The notes: generated from the sequence alone by a model not told the origin. A stretch of 64,000 nucleotides of DNA from Malus domestica (GCF_042453785.1 NC_091667.1:35208001-35272000), one strand, 5' to 3'; positions 1 to 11,545 are shown, numbered from the stretch's first letter. Numbers and translations are program-made.

Positions 1-850
1 TTACTAAGGGCGGTTTGTTTATCTCATGCGTTTCATGTATCGTTCTATTTTCTATAAATTTAAGTATATATGTCCTAAATATGTGTCTCATCAAAACCAA
101 AGAGCTTCCCCACCCCCCCCCCCACCAGGAAGTGTTGATGACCACTATCTTGGAGGAGAATAGAGAAGACAATCGTCCTCACTCTGTCACTTCCACCCCT
201 CCCCTCTCAAGGAGTTGCTTGTGTTTGTTTCTTGCCTCTGAGCAGTGACGGTTTTGGACATGTGCAATAAGTGCTATTGCAAAGGGCCGTTAATCTTAAA
301 GGGTTCGTAAAAGATGAAATCGTTTTTGCATAATTTTTTAGGTTATGCGTGTAACTAAGAGAAATATGGCTCTATATGCGTAAGAGGAACGACTTTTATG
401 GTTTTAGTTTTGTTCAACCGGTTTTGCTTTAAATTGTGTTTTATTATTTTTTCCATGATTTTTGTTATCTTCAACTATAATACACAAGTAATAGTACTCC
501 ATTTAGATCCCTTATCAATATAACTATAGACCTATAAATTAACTTTGTAGCGATAATTTTTTTACACGATCTTATTTACTATCTTCCACACAAAACCTCT
601 AAAACCTTAGAGCCAACCCTGCCTCGGGGCATTATCAATTTTCCCTTTCGAACCAAAAAATAATAATATTTATAAGTTGTAAATTGTAATATACTCCAAA
701 GTTCAAAGAATGCTGCAACACGTCAAGGAAAAAGTTGGCCTGTAAACAAAATTATAAATTAACCAACTTCTATGGTTAGCTGCACTGAATCGTTCGTCAT
801 TGATCACATTCTTCACCAAAGATAGATTTTGTCGGCACTGCAATTTTTTA
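1..850. other. AT-rich intergenic DNA, no gene seen
   Basis: No exon with a recognisable family was found here. A 77-codon open frame at 15-248 spans a C-homopolymer (about 111-123) and matches no family I know; I treat it as chance. The rest is AT-rich sequence without clear repeats. Confidence 0.5.
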
Positions 851-852
851 AG

Positions 853-971
853 GGGGGGTGTTATTCACGTACCTTTTTTTTTTTGTACACCCTTCGCAGT
901 TGAAGAAGATTAAAAGACGAAAATTCACGAGATACGTGGGAGGTAAAATGGGTGTGCAAATAGCACCACCC
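853..971. repeat. MITE of the GGGGTGTG family, diverged copy
   Basis: The ends form an imperfect inverted repeat (GGGGTGTTATTCACG on the left, a complementary GTGCAAATAGCACCACCC on the right). The centre carries the GAAGAAGATTAA core that also occurs in the copies at 2613, 3002 and 63221. Membership rests on shared termini and core; no target duplication is obvious. Confidence 0.6.
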
Positions 972-999
972 ATCTTTTAGTATACGTGAATTTTACTAG

Positions 1000-1455
1000 T
1001 GTATGTGAGTTTTACTTGTATTAAAAAATGCATCAAGAAGTACGTTACTTTTGACAACACACATCAACAGTAACTTAAGACAATTGCCACTAGTAAGGTC
1101 TTCCTGAGTAAGCCGGATAAAATGAGTATGATACCAATATATTAAACCTATATAGGAATCACACTTTTATGTTGGACCCAAAAATTTAAGTGTGATACAA
1201 AAATAAGTGTCTTTATTATACTGTACTCATGTTAGACTCGTGAGTTCATATATCAAACTCATGAGTGTAGTACCAATATATTGAAATTACACTAGTGTAG
1301 CAAAGTGTTAGAGAAATCAAACTCAAAATGTCTGATTGCTATATATCCATCTATCAAACTCATTTAAATCGTTGTAGAAGACCTAGATAACTGAAAGACA
1401 CTTTGTTTTTATAAAGTGGAAATACGATATTCCTAATATAGACACAAAGGTTTAA
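1000..1455. other. AT-rich intergenic DNA, no feature recognised
   Basis: This stretch has short direct repeats of 'caaactcatgagtgtag' type but no coding signal, RNA gene or transposon end that I can support. Confidence 0.4.
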
Positions 1456-1459
1456 CTAC

Positions 1460-2545
1460 TGTTCTAAAAATTCTCGCCTAGGCGTTAGGCAACTGGCCAC
1501 TATCCCGATTAATCTTTAGGTGTTTAAAAATTTTAAAAGGCACCTAGACCTGCTTAGGCACCCGGACCTGCTTAGGCACCCGCTTAACTTGCTCAGTCTC
1601 ATCTAGGCATTCGCCTAGGTCGCGAATCTCACTTAGACATAAAATAAATAATTTTCATTTTACATTTTATTTTTTTAATAAATTGTAAGAGACTTGTTGA
1701 ATACTTCTTTTTTTTTGGGTGAACAAGATAATGTATTATCCGGGCAAAGATGCCAAAGGTTACAAAGAAGCCTACCCCGAGGCAAACAAGCCAACTACAA
1801 CAACTACAAAGAAGTAGTGCAAGGAGGTACATTCGACACCTCATCTAATGCTAAAAGTTTCACTCCTCGCACTACCACCTAAAACTTAAGGGGGACATGG
1901 AAGACCATCATTACACAAAACATGCACAAGGGAAGATGGGGGTTTGTTGAACCAGATATAATCACATACTTCCCTACTTTGCCTCGACGCCATAAGGTTC
2001 GTTGCCTTATTGGCCGATCTTAGAACCCAAGACCAGCGGCAGTCATGAAAAGCCTCCCCCTAATCCTTTGCTCTTTGCTAAAATTGGGAATGCTTCTCAA
2101 CTGCCCATCGTTGCCAAATCCTGAAGACAATAGACTGATTCCGAAGAGTCATACTCAACGATGATATGATTCCAGCCCATATACCTCTCCAACTTGCATT
2201 CTTGCAATATAGCCATTGCTTCCGCCATTGCCACACTAGAAGCAATCACCTTATATCTGCACGCAGCCATAAACCTTCCCTCTTCATCTCGAGCCACCAC
2301 ACACATTATGTACTTGTTCCTCATGTTTTCATTATATTCTAATACTTAATAATCTATATATCATTCCAGTTTATAGTTTTTGTATCCCTAGGAAATTATG
2401 TATTTTTTAAGTATAAACATACACTTATTTATACAAATATATAATAAATTTACTTAAATCCATTTAATCCGCCTAAATCCTTTTCAACCACCAAGACACT
2501 AGACTCTAGCTCGCGGACTGAGTGGCGCCTTAGAGCCTTGTATTT
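1460..2545 (-). repeat. Composite dispersed repeat with CCTAGGCG-rich ends
   Basis: The left part (about 1460-1630) is built of repeated GCCTAGGCG and CACCTAGACCTGCTTAGG motifs. The right part (about 2455-2545) has related GCCTAAAT and GGCGCCTTAGAGCC sequence. Between them lies an RNase H-like coding remnant on the minus strand. I read this as a degenerate retroelement or repeat composite. The boundaries are approximate and no target duplication was found. Confidence 0.4.
1985..2330 (-). pseudogene. RNase H-like (RVT_3) domain fragment, retroelement relic
   Basis: The minus-strand frame from about 2324 gives VVARDEEGRFMAACRY, then a helix-like AEAMAILQECK segment and IIVEYDSSESV. After an in-frame stop near 2095, another frame gives DCRWSWVLRSANKATNLMAS. 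This order (acidic strand, AEAxA helix, VExDS strand, VPR-AN-AD-like end) is typical of the plant RNase H-like domain found in LINE-type retroelements and stand-alone RVT_3 proteins. Stops interrupt it and no start or upstream reverse transcriptase is visible. It is a fragment, and its source family is inference. Confidence 0.6.
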
Positions 2546-2612
2546 AACACATACTTCAAGAGCCGCATCATAAAAAACACATACTTCATGAGGGTGATTC
2601 ATCAATGAATAA

Positions 2613-2760
2613 GGGGTGTGATATCCACACATCCCATTTTACTTCTCACACACCCTTCTAATTTTCGACCGTCGGATCGGATGAATTGAAGAAGATCAAC
2701 GGACAGAAATTAACAAGGGGTGTATGAGAAGTAATTTGGGGTGTGTGGATATCACACCCC
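2613..2760. mobile_element. MITE (148 bp) with perfect 8-bp target-site duplication
   Basis: The termini are inverted repeats of about 45 bp that begin GGGGTGTGATATCCACACA, and the element can fold into one long hairpin. The 8-bp sequence ATGAATAA lies immediately before it (2605-2612) and after it (2761-2768), a perfect target duplication. Eight bases is the usual duplication of hAT transposons, so I infer a non-autonomous hAT-type element. It has no coding capacity. Related copies lie at 853, 3002 and 63221. Confidence 0.85.
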
Positions 2761-3001
2761 ATGAATAAATGGTTGACGAGTATGTGGCGTACAGGTATCC
2801 TAATAGACCGGGGATTAATTAGCTTAATTATTTGTTAATCCCGCTGGTGTTGGGCCAAGGATGTCATGAGGGGTGCGTGTGAAACAGGAACCGTTCATTA
2901 GGCATTTTTTATTCACGCTTCTCCGGGCCGTCGACAATCTTAATTTTTGTTTTTTTTTTTGTTGCGAAGTTATCATATTAACAGACATGCATGATAAAAA
3001 G

Positions 3002-3125
3002 CGGTGCTATCCATGTATCTATTTTTACTTGTCACTTATTTTTTTTAATTTTTCGCAATCAGATCGTATGAATTGAAGAAGATTAATGAAAAAAATAAAT
3101 AAAAATACGTGGAACATAAAAAGCA
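3002..3125. repeat. MITE of the GGGGTGTG family, degraded copy
   Basis: GCGGTGCTATCCATGTATC on the left, a TCAGATCGTATGAATTGAAGAAGATTAATG core and a weakly complementary right end match the order seen in the 2613 element. No clean target duplication is visible, so the ends are approximate. Confidence 0.5.
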
Positions 3126-3626
3126 GTTCGAAAGACCCCAACGATATCATCCAGAGTATCCAATTTAAGTGAGAGGCTTATCAAAATATGAACTCAAGTT
3201 TGCCAACTAATCCACCAGATGACTATGGTTTTCGATACCTGTAATTTCCATTACTTTTAACTAAGTGTTTTTTAATATTTAATTAGAAGGGGCAATACAA
3301 TATTACACCATTTTGTACGTAGAAGACAAATGCTCTGAAATAGGAGTATATATATAAATTTCTGACTGTATATGAGAATTGCTAAGAAATTTCTGGAAAA
3401 TGTTCATAGCTAAATGAATGCGACCCATACCCTGCAACTGCAACACCAATGTTTATTGCTTTTTCTTAATTGGATTTTGGGGAGAGATAATACATATATA
3501 TATTAGGAGGCTAGGAGCTCTTATACATGCACATATGTATATATGTTGACTGTCGCATATTGACTACTAAAATATTACTCTTATTACATTTTTTATTATA
3601 TGCGTACCACATCTCTTACTCTCTAA

Positions 3627-4020
3627 GACCATCTCCAACCCTGGGCTAAAAGCCAAATTACCCCCCAAATTACCCTCCCAAACACTCTCCAACCCATGCT
3701 AAAATTTTAGGCTAAATGCCAAATGCTATTTCTGGGCCAAATACCCCCCAGCTTTCCCCCCGGGCTAAATGCGAAATGTTTATCGGAATTTAAATTTTTT
3801 TAGATTAAAATGTTCATAAAATTAATTTACAATAATCTACATATTTATTTTTTTAAAAACAATTGATTTAAGAAAAAAATTTAGGCTAATTTCATTCTTT
3901 AATAATTCCGGGCTAAAATTTTAGGGTAGAAGGGTTGGAGCAGAAAAGATGTTTCTGGGCTAAAAGCTAAATTTTCCGGGCTAAAAAATTTGGCTTTTAG
4001 CCCAAGGGTTGGAGATGGTC
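3627..4020. mobile_element. MITE (394 bp) with GACCATCTCCAACCC inverted ends
   Basis: The left end GACCATCTCCAACCC followed by GGGCTAAAAGCCAAAT is matched in reverse complement at the right end, giving about 30 bp of terminal inverted repeat. TAA flanks both sides (3624-3626 and 4021-4023). A 3-bp TAA/TTA duplication is typical of PIF/Harbinger elements, but the terminal sequence alone does not settle the superfamily. There is no coding capacity. Confidence 0.75.
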
Positions 4021-4023
4021 TAA

Positions 4024-5645
4024 TAGAGTTCTCGAATGAAAATGCGATTTACATGTGTTTGTGATGATTGCAGATCACCTAAGTGGTCCAAGGACCACAT
4101 GGAGTCTGAGAAATATACAAGTGAAGGTCCTTTGAGGACCCTTTGAATGTTTGTTACCGGTCTTTTTTGTGTCCACCAAGTATTTCAAGAAATGCCTCTC
4201 GCATGTTGCGTCAACAACACTCTTCAAATTCTATCAATATCACTCATCATATTGTGTCGTCATATGTCAATATTTATTGACAATGAAATGTTAGCAACTT
4301 GGTTTGGTTGACAATAACAAGTTCATCAATAAGCCATTACAATTGCCACTGAAAAACTAAGCCCATTGAAGGCAAAAAAATGAATGATAAGTGTTCAACG
4401 AAATGTCTCAGTGAATAAACAAAATTTCTTTTATGCGCTAAATTTTATCTAAAAAACTTGAACCTTTAACATTGGACTCTTCTAAGATTCAATTCCTGAA
4501 TCTACCATTGGTTGATAGGCAGTACAAATATGATAATGTACGTTAATATATTGACTAAAGTTTGATATCAAATATTCTCAATATCATGCATGTTGTATTT
4601 TTAATATTACACCCATCAACTTCGATTAATTTTTTTAATACCATTAACACCTTACTCTCTTCTTCATTTTTTTTAAAAATAATTAATTGATAAGGATGTC
4701 TCAAAAAATAAGAAAATTATTTACACTTTAAAATTTCATTTTGTACTCTTAAAAAGATTTCTAATAATTCAGCTGTCCAAGGAAATATATTTAAATTTCT
4801 TTTCTTTTGAAAGATTGTCAAAAAATAATAATTGTGCGACAAGCTTTTCTGTTTCCAATCGAATTGTGACCATTTCTTTTGGTCGACACATTGTGATCAT
4901 GAAAGCCAATTATATATATGCATGGTGCTCTTTCACGTGTACTGACGCCATTGCCGAGCCAAGAAGTTTTGTCTAATGAAAACATTGTTACGGGAATCTG
5001 GTAATAAAAATTTTACGTGTTATTACACGAGTAGATATTGGATGACATGACAAATATATCAGTGTACGTCGATCTTAAATAGATGTGTTGTAATTTGAAC
5101 AAAATAGTAACGTCATAAGATATTAACAAAAAGAGCCAATAAAACAATGTATGTTGGTGTTTTTATTAGTCGAGCGTGTATATACATGATTATTTTTTAC
5201 CTCTGAACTAAAACGTTGTTTATGATTTTACGTACTTAGTAGGCTGGTAGAACTTATGTGGTATATAAAAAGATAAGAATGTTAAGAAATTCTCTCAAAA
5301 TAAAACTCTTCATAAACTATCTGTGACATTATAATTTAATGTCAACTTTTGTACTAACATTACAAAATATTACACCACAAACCGTGAGGTTTTAAAAAGT
5401 TCATAAAGAATCTTGCTTCTCACATAAAAATTGAAAGGAAAAAAACAAAAACTGGAAGATGGAGGTTCGTGGAGTTTTGGAATTGTGTACGTATATGCTG
5501 GAGTAAGCTCCACGTGGGATTTGTATTATCATCTTTTTGACTTGTTTTTGTTTCATTTCCACGCCGCCAATAAAACACGTGATCTCATCCCCAGAAAATA
5601 TATATAATAATTTACCAATTTCTCCGGTCCGGACAATTATTATGT
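4024..5645. other. Intergenic DNA, nothing recognised
   Basis: About 1.6 kb of AT-rich sequence with no exon-like open frames, RNA gene or clear repeat. A weak similarity of 5320-5390 to the 62880-62970 repeat (taatttaatgtcaac...taacatta) may be an old MITE relic. Confidence 0.4.
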
Positions 5646-5649
5646 AAAA

Positions 5650-5865
5650 ACGAATAGGATCCTCTATGGATTATTTTTGTAGAGATCTAAAGAATCAATC
5701 AATTATGTTCGTTCATCTTATATCGTACGGTTATAAATTATTTTTAATTTTTAATTTTAAATTAAATATAAATTGTACCTAACGAAAACTAACTTCATGA
5801 TATACGATGAACGGACACAATTGATTAGTTCTCGAATTCCCACAAAGAGGATCAGGAGAAGATCA
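5650..5865. repeat. Inverted-repeat MITE-like element (GGATCCTCT ends)
   Basis: AGGATCCTCTATGGATT at the left is roughly complementary to CCACAAAGAGGATCAGGAG at the right. Further in, TTCGTTCATCTTATATCGTACGG pairs imperfectly with ATATACGATGAACGGAC. This nested symmetry is that of a hairpin MITE. No target duplication was found. Confidence 0.55.
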
Positions 5866-5904
5866 TTGTCCATGTAGAAAGATACTATTTTCAGTACAGC
5901 TTGC

Positions 5905-6050
5905 AATTTGCAACACAAATGTATTTTAGCTGAAAAAAAATAATATATGTCCTTAGCATAATATATAAATATATATATTTTTCAGCTAAAATGCATTTGT
6001 ATATATTTGTAAATTTTTTTTTTCAGCTAAAATACATTTGTATATATGGT
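5905..6050. repeat. AT-rich inverted and direct repeats around TTTCAGCTAAAAT
   Basis: ACAAATGTATTTTAGCTGAAA (from about 5918) is the reverse complement of TTTCAGCTAAAATACATTTGT (about 6022-6043). A second inverted copy, TTTCAGCTAAAATGCATTTGT, lies between them. This could form alternative hairpins, and is probably a MITE with an internal partial duplication. Confidence 0.5.
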
Positions 6051-6055
6051 TCATT

Positions 6056-6260
6056 TGACAAGAGGGATTCTTATTCTTCAAAATAAAGGTCACCTTCTTG
6101 ACCGTTAGATTGACTTTAATGAAATTGTATTGTTGAGATTAAATCACATGCCACACAATCTCAACAACACAATTTTATTAAAACCAATCTTTCATTAAAA
6201 CCAATCTAACGATTAAGAGTGTGTCTCCATTTTTTTAGAAAAATAAGAATCCCTTGTTAA
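6056..6260. repeat. MITE-like inverted repeat (ACAAGAGGGATTCTTATT ends)
   Basis: The left end ACAAGAGGGATTCTTATT is complementary to AATAAGAATCCCTTGTT at the right. GACCGTTAGATTG and CCAATCTAACGATTAAG pair further in. The element is about 200 bp and non-coding, and no target duplication could be fixed. Confidence 0.55.
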
Positions 6261-7080
6261 AGGATATATATATAAAAGTGTGTCACATAAGAATATAGGA
6301 CAGATATGTCATGATACAAAAGGTACGAAAAATAAAAAGAAAAAGGTGGTGTTAGCAAGAAGGTCCCATCAAATACTTTGCCTTCACAAATATATGGAAC
6401 CCACTTCTTTCATTTTTAAGCAAATAAGTGGTGCTTGCTCAAGGAGAATGAGAACCTTACATGCACAAGATAATCTGGTTTCGAGAGGTCTAAAATTTGA
6501 CTCATATATATTTACATATAATGGCGTAGGTATCTATATAAGTCCAATATCAAATTGTGACGTGAATGTGTTAAATGAGAGATTTTTCAGTGTATCCGTA
6601 ATATAACAACATACCATATGCTATTAAACAAGTAGAGATAAATTTGTAGACGTCCATATTTCGAGAACATTGAAGAATCTTTCTTTCAAAGGAGGCGAAG
6701 TAGAAGTATTTTCGGTAGATGTCCTCTCATTTGACAAAGTAGAAAAATAAATGTTATAAATATCGCCAATATTGTTGTGACAGTCGCCTACTTAACCGTA
6801 AAAAATTATCTCTACAAAAACTCAAAGATATTGAAAAAGACCACAAATTAGTGTCACCCAACTTGTTTTTTGGTCCAACAAATAGTTGAGAGGTTAGGAC
6901 AGCTACACCCTTCCCATATGGGACCAATTATTCAAATCGGCATCACAACTGGGGATCTCTATGCATTTTCCTTATTTAAGGAGAAAGTTAATGTTACCTG
7001 GCGTCGGTCGCGTTTGTTTGCCGAGAAATATTAAGGGGGAATCTTCTCGTTCTGGTACAATATTTTATAAGAAGGTTTAA
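6261..7080. other. Intergenic DNA, no supported gene
   Basis: A 108-codon open frame (6280-6606, +) is present but resembles no family, and nothing like a promoter or conserved domain supports it. No repeat boundary was recognised. Confidence 0.4.
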
Positions 7081-7085
7081 CGAAA

Positions 7086-7225
7086 AGTCTGCGGTATTGT
7101 TCACTTTAATAAAAAACTACATTTTTACATTAAAAATTCAAACTTGATACTATTCATTTTACCTTTTATTTTGTCCTTATCATTAAAACTCAAAGTTTTC
7201 AAACATTTTTCATTAGTTTTCCTTA
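7086..7225 (-). repeat. Dispersed repeat B, copy 1 (reverse orientation)
   Basis: Contains the reverse complement of the block shared with 8005-8165, 12960-13085 and 26690-26830: a TTTGAGTTTTAA segment, ACAAAATAAAGGGTAAA, then TTTTTAATGTAAAAATG and a TTCGTTAAAG end. These four blocks are collinear. The family looks like a short non-coding MITE. Confidence 0.6.
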
Positions 7226-7528
7226 TTTTATAACGATGACATAAAATTGATGTTAAATTGTAATAAAACAACAATAAAGCCTTTTCCCACTAAGTGGGGT
7301 CGGCTATGATGTTAAATTGTAATGTGACAGAAAAATTCTTTAAAAATCTCACTATTGATGCTAAATAGTATGGTAACAAAGAATTTATAAAGAGTTTCAT
7401 TTGAGAAACGCTCTTTTAGCATTTCTCATTTGCTAAGGATGATTAACAATCCCATCCAAGCTGCGCCATAACATGTTTCCACTGGACATTGCTCCCAACA
7501 AAATCATCACTATTATTAAGTTCACTTA

Positions 7529-7736
7529 GTACTTGTTTGTTACTGAGGTGCTTTTATTAAAATGAATATAAAAAAAAGATGAGCACAAAAAGTTGTTTGG
7601 TAAACATTTAAAAACAACTTATTTTCACAATTTTGGGTGAAAAAAGGTTGAAAACGTGAAGCAGCAAAAGTAAGTTTATTCTCACAGCACAGCAGAAACA
7701 ATTTTTTTCCAAAGCACAATAATACCAAACCAGCCC
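7529..7736. mobile_element. MITE (208 bp), PIF/Harbinger-like, TTA duplication
   Basis: The ends ACTTGTTTGTTACTGAGGTGC and GCACAATAATACCAAACC form imperfect inverted repeats. TTA precedes (7526-7528) and follows (7737-7739) the element. The same element occurs at 25596-25804 with the same internal order (CAACTTATTTTCA, AAACGTGAA.CAGCAAAA, TTTTTTTCCAAAGCACAATAAT). A 3-bp TTA duplication fits PIF/Harbinger. It is non-coding. Confidence 0.7.
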
Positions 7737-8004
7737 TTAGTCTACTACTCGACTAAAAGTCCTCCGTTAATGTCGAACTTTCGGCCATCAATCAAACGCT
7801 TTCGCAATTAATTTATTATTCATATCTGAATTCGTAACCATACTGTCGTATTAAAAAAGATTACATAAAAAATTGTTGATAACTTGATATTTTCTATTTC
7901 GTTTTGTTTAACTAAATAGAAAAAAGACCAAGGGGATGATAAAAAATGAAGGTTGTCGTAAGCAAGAAAGAGCAATGCAGATCACAAATATTATAAAAAT
8001 GGGA

Positions 8005-8165
8005 TTAGATAAACCCTTAATTAATGAAAGAAACTTGAAAACTTTGAGTTTTAATAATAAGAACAAAATAAATGGTAAAATAAATAGTACCAAGATTGAC
8101 TTTTTAGTGTAAAAATATGATTTTTTGTTAAAGTAAACACAGAATTTTTCGTTAAAATTTCTTTA
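8005..8165 (+). repeat. Dispersed repeat B, copy 2
   Basis: AACTTGAAAACTTTGAGTTTTAATAATAAGAAC.. followed by the 'ggtaaaataaatagta' block and a TTCGTTAAAATTTC end is collinear with the copy at 12960-13085. The repeat ends about 90 bp upstream of the CBL promoter. Confidence 0.6.
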
Positions 8166-8260
8166 AAAAAAAAACAAAAAAAAAAGGTAAAAAAAGAAAG
8201 AAAAAAAAGATTTGGACGCGTGCATATGCCCAGTGGCGCCTCTCTCTCTCTCATATCGTT

Positions 8261-8267
8261 TATAAAT
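8261..8267 (+). promoter_or_regulatory. Probable TATA box of the CBL gene
   Basis: TATAAAT lies about 65-100 bp before a GA-rich tract (about 8331-8370) that looks like a plant 5' leader. It is followed by a plausible leader intron (donor at 8541, acceptor ending at 9724) before the start codon at 9757. The transcription start itself is inferred. Confidence 0.5.
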
Positions 8268-9756
8268 TCACAAGTAGCAGCCACAGTTGGCAAATTGTAA
8301 CGTTGAAAACTATACAAGGAAAGCTCTTGAATTTAGAGAGAGAGGGAGAGGAGAGAGAGGAGAGAGAGACGGGTGAGTTGCTCGGCCCCATATCGACGGA
8401 AGCTGAGAAAACTAGGAATTTTTTACAGTTTTACGATAAAGATTTGTATTTGGAGACAGGCAGAAAGAGTTAATCTTCAAAAGCATTAATATAAACACCT
8501 CACGTAATTTACTCTTTGCAATTGCACTCTCTCCTCGCAGGTCAGCTCTCGTTTTTCTGTCCAAAGTTTTATTTTTTATCACTTTTTTTCTTCATGTTCT
8601 TGAATCAAGATTGATGCTTTTTTCGACTTCTGGGCCGTTTGTTGAGTAAATGGAACTGGGTTCTGCTCGTTTTTTGTTTTTTGTTCGTAATTGTGTTGGT
8701 TTTCATTTGGGTTTTGTTTGGTTGCCGAGAAAATCCGGGAAAATTGAACACCGTTTTTTTGGTTGCTACTGGTGAATATTCCTAGTGATTAGATTTTGCG
8801 TATGTTTTTCTACTTTAAGGTTAAAATAATCTAAACTGTGGAGAGGGGGATTCGAATTTGTTTGCATAGTGAAGCACATCCGCTCTAGTCAAAGCAGCTA
8901 CGCTCACGCGTGCCAATCACCTTTTTATGTTGGTCAATGAATGGTTTAAGTTTCTGGATGAAAATTGAAAGCACGATGCCGATGAGCATATTTTTGACAT
9001 GAGAAAGACAATTTAATGCAATGCTGAATGTCATGATTTTTACGTTGGTTAATTCTAGAGAGACTATCTATTTAAACCATGTTTCGTAATTATTTGATGA
9101 CGATTGGTTCACAAAATGCTATAATCTATGTGGTCCCTAGCAACGAAACCGATGTTTGTGTTCTGAGATAATAATGCTCAAACATTTTCTCAGCAAGAAC
9201 AGTAAGAGTTAGACAGTCTGGACTTTGTTCTTTATAAGGTTTTACTTTTGAGATCACTTGTAGCGTAACTAGCACTCAGATTTCAAGGTAGTACTGCTAA
9301 ATTTCGAGTTAGCGCCACAGATATCTTGGACCGTGAAAAACAAATAACTATTTTATTCGGGTTGCAGCGTTTTTTCACATTTGTTTTTGCATTTGAAAAC
9401 TCTCTTCTGGATTCATGTATGTAACGTATGTATATTTTTGTTTCCAATAGGTAGATTCTTTTTCGTTAAAGTTCCCTATAAATAATAGGTAATTCCTAAT
9501 TGCTTAGGGCCCCCGGGGGAGGTCAGATCTGCATTAAATATCAAGCACATTACTGGCAATGAAGTGTGTGCGCGCTTGAAGTGTTTTGAACAAGTTGTGC
9601 ATTTTCGAGTCTGATAAAATATTATTGACCGAGTGCCATTCTATTGCGATTTGCTGCTAAATTGTTTATATTTGAAAAGTTGAAGATCTTAGCCATCCGT
9701 TGTTTTGTCTTGCTGATTGTTCAGGAACTCTGTGAGTGAATTATGTTGGTTTATTA

Positions 9757-11545
9757 ATGGGCTGCTATTGTTCGAAGGAAGCTAAAACGCCTGGCTATGA
9801 GGACCCTGCGACTCTTGCTGCTGCAACACCTTGTAAGCGTGCTTTTTCACCCTTCTACTCTGCTGCAGCTTTTTCGTCTACATCTTCGTACTTCCACTCG
9901 TAAACAATCAGTCATTTTTTTCCATTAAAGCTGCTTTTGAAGTGATAACAATCTTAGTCATCCATCACTTTTTCATACTGAACTGATAATTTGAGATCAA
10001 CATGGATGCTGCAAAAGATATTGATCCCGTATTCTGTCTCCTGATCGTTAGAGATTGGATATTAAGTTACCTAAATGGAGAGTTGTAAATTTGAATGGAA
10101 TTTTTCTTAGTTGCAGTTACTGTGAATGAAGTAGAAGCCTTGTACGAGCTTTTTAAGAAATTGAGCAGTTCGATAATTGATGACGGACTTATCCACAAGG
10201 TAGGTTTGCTAAAACTTTCAAGATTGGTTTACCTTCACTTATATCCTCTCTTACCAATCAAATATTTTAGGTACCAAATATAAGTTATCACCTTAAAATT
10301 TCGGGTGTTTATGTTCAACCGAATGGTAATATTCTGTCATCTATCTTTTTTGAGCAGGAAGAATTTCAGCTCGCGCTCTTCAGGAACAAAAATCAAAGGA
10401 ATCTTTTTGCAGACAGGGTGTGTGATGCCGATTCCTCTTCTCTATTCTCTGAGATTATTTTAGTTCATTCATGCTACAAGGAGTGTGATGATGGGGCAAT
10501 ATGGGGAGGGAGACTGATGTTCATTTTACGTGTGGAAAATCTCGTGTGTGTTTATTAGTAAGTAAACGCTGGTAATTGTTCTTTATCTACAACACATTAA
10601 ACTTTGGGTGTTCATGTAGATTTTTGACTTATTTGATGTCAAGCGCAATGGGGTTATTGAGTTTGGAGAATTTGTTCGATCATTAGGTGTCTTTCACCCC
10701 GATGCACCTGTAGAAGACAAAATTTCATGTAAGAACATTACCCTTATCCCCTACACATCAAACTGCAATCTTCTGCAAGATTATCTTCAATTTTATCTAT
10801 CTGGAAAAAGAAATAAAATTGAAGACATATTACTAAAATGTATAAGTGTTGTCATTTGCTAAGTTACTGTGGGAATTGTTTTGCAGTTGCTTTTAGACTG
10901 TATGATCTGAGACAAACAGGGTACATTGAGCGAGAGGAGGTCGGTTTCTTACAAACTTCTTTGTTTTTATCTCCTTCTCTTACAGTTTGATCTCTCTACA
11001 TGAAAATCTCCTCTCATAACCAAGGTAATAATATTCCATGACAGTTGAAGGAGATGGTGGTGGCACTTTTGCACGAATCTGATCTGGTACTCTCGGATGA
11101 TGTCATTGAAATGATTGTGGATAAGGTGCGAATTCATATACATATTGTGACCCATACTCTTCTTCGTTCAGTTAGCTGAATGTTCTTAAGTTCTTTGTCT
11201 TTTTTTTTCCGCAGACATATAGTGATGCAGATAAGAAAGGTGATGGGCGGATTGATGAAGAAGAGTGGAAGGAATTTGTGTCGAAGCATCCGAATATGAT
11301 AAAGAATATGACTCTCCCGTACTTAAAGTAGGCAACATAATTAACTTGAAGTTTGTCAGTCATTAGATACAAAACTCGGGTTTGAATTGTAAAAGTTATC
11401 TACATCGTTTAGGAACACGTTTTTTACTGTCACTACCTCTACGTGTTTCTTATTTCCGTTCTTTTTCTTACCATTTTGCAGAGATATAACATTAGCGTTT
11501 CCTAGCTTTGTGATGACTTCTGAAGTCGAGGATTCAGAAATGTGA
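9757..11545 (+). CDS. CBL4: Calcineurin B-like calcium sensor, CBL4/SOS3-like
   Basis: A calcium sensor that docks CIPK protein kinases at membranes; CBL4/SOS3 with CIPK24 activates Na+/H+ exchange in salt stress (known for the family). Coding exons are 9757-9832, 10117-10199, 10358-10417, 10620-10728, 10887-10939, 11045-11125, 11215-11327 and 11482-11545; all introns are GT..AG and the frame is intact for 212 residues, normal for CBLs. The N-terminus MGCYCSK has Gly2 for myristoylation and Cys3/Cys5 for possible palmitoylation. Four EF-hands are visible: a degenerate first one at about 37-56, then loops at D79-E90, D116-E127 and D160-E171. The C-terminal FPSF motif is at 198-201, with Ser200 the usual CIPK phosphosite. 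[21 protein letters not shown] and [11 protein letters not shown] are nearly SOS3-like. A CBL5 or CBL8 assignment within the same subgroup cannot be excluded. Exon 5 uses a slightly unusual donor, GTCGGT. Confidence 0.93.

Noticed and set aside
15-248. 77-codon open frame at the window start
   Set aside because: It spans a C-homopolymer, has no known domain and no promoter context; probably chance.
6280-6606. 108-codon frame in intergenic DNA
   Set aside because: No relatives recognised, no promoter or splice context.
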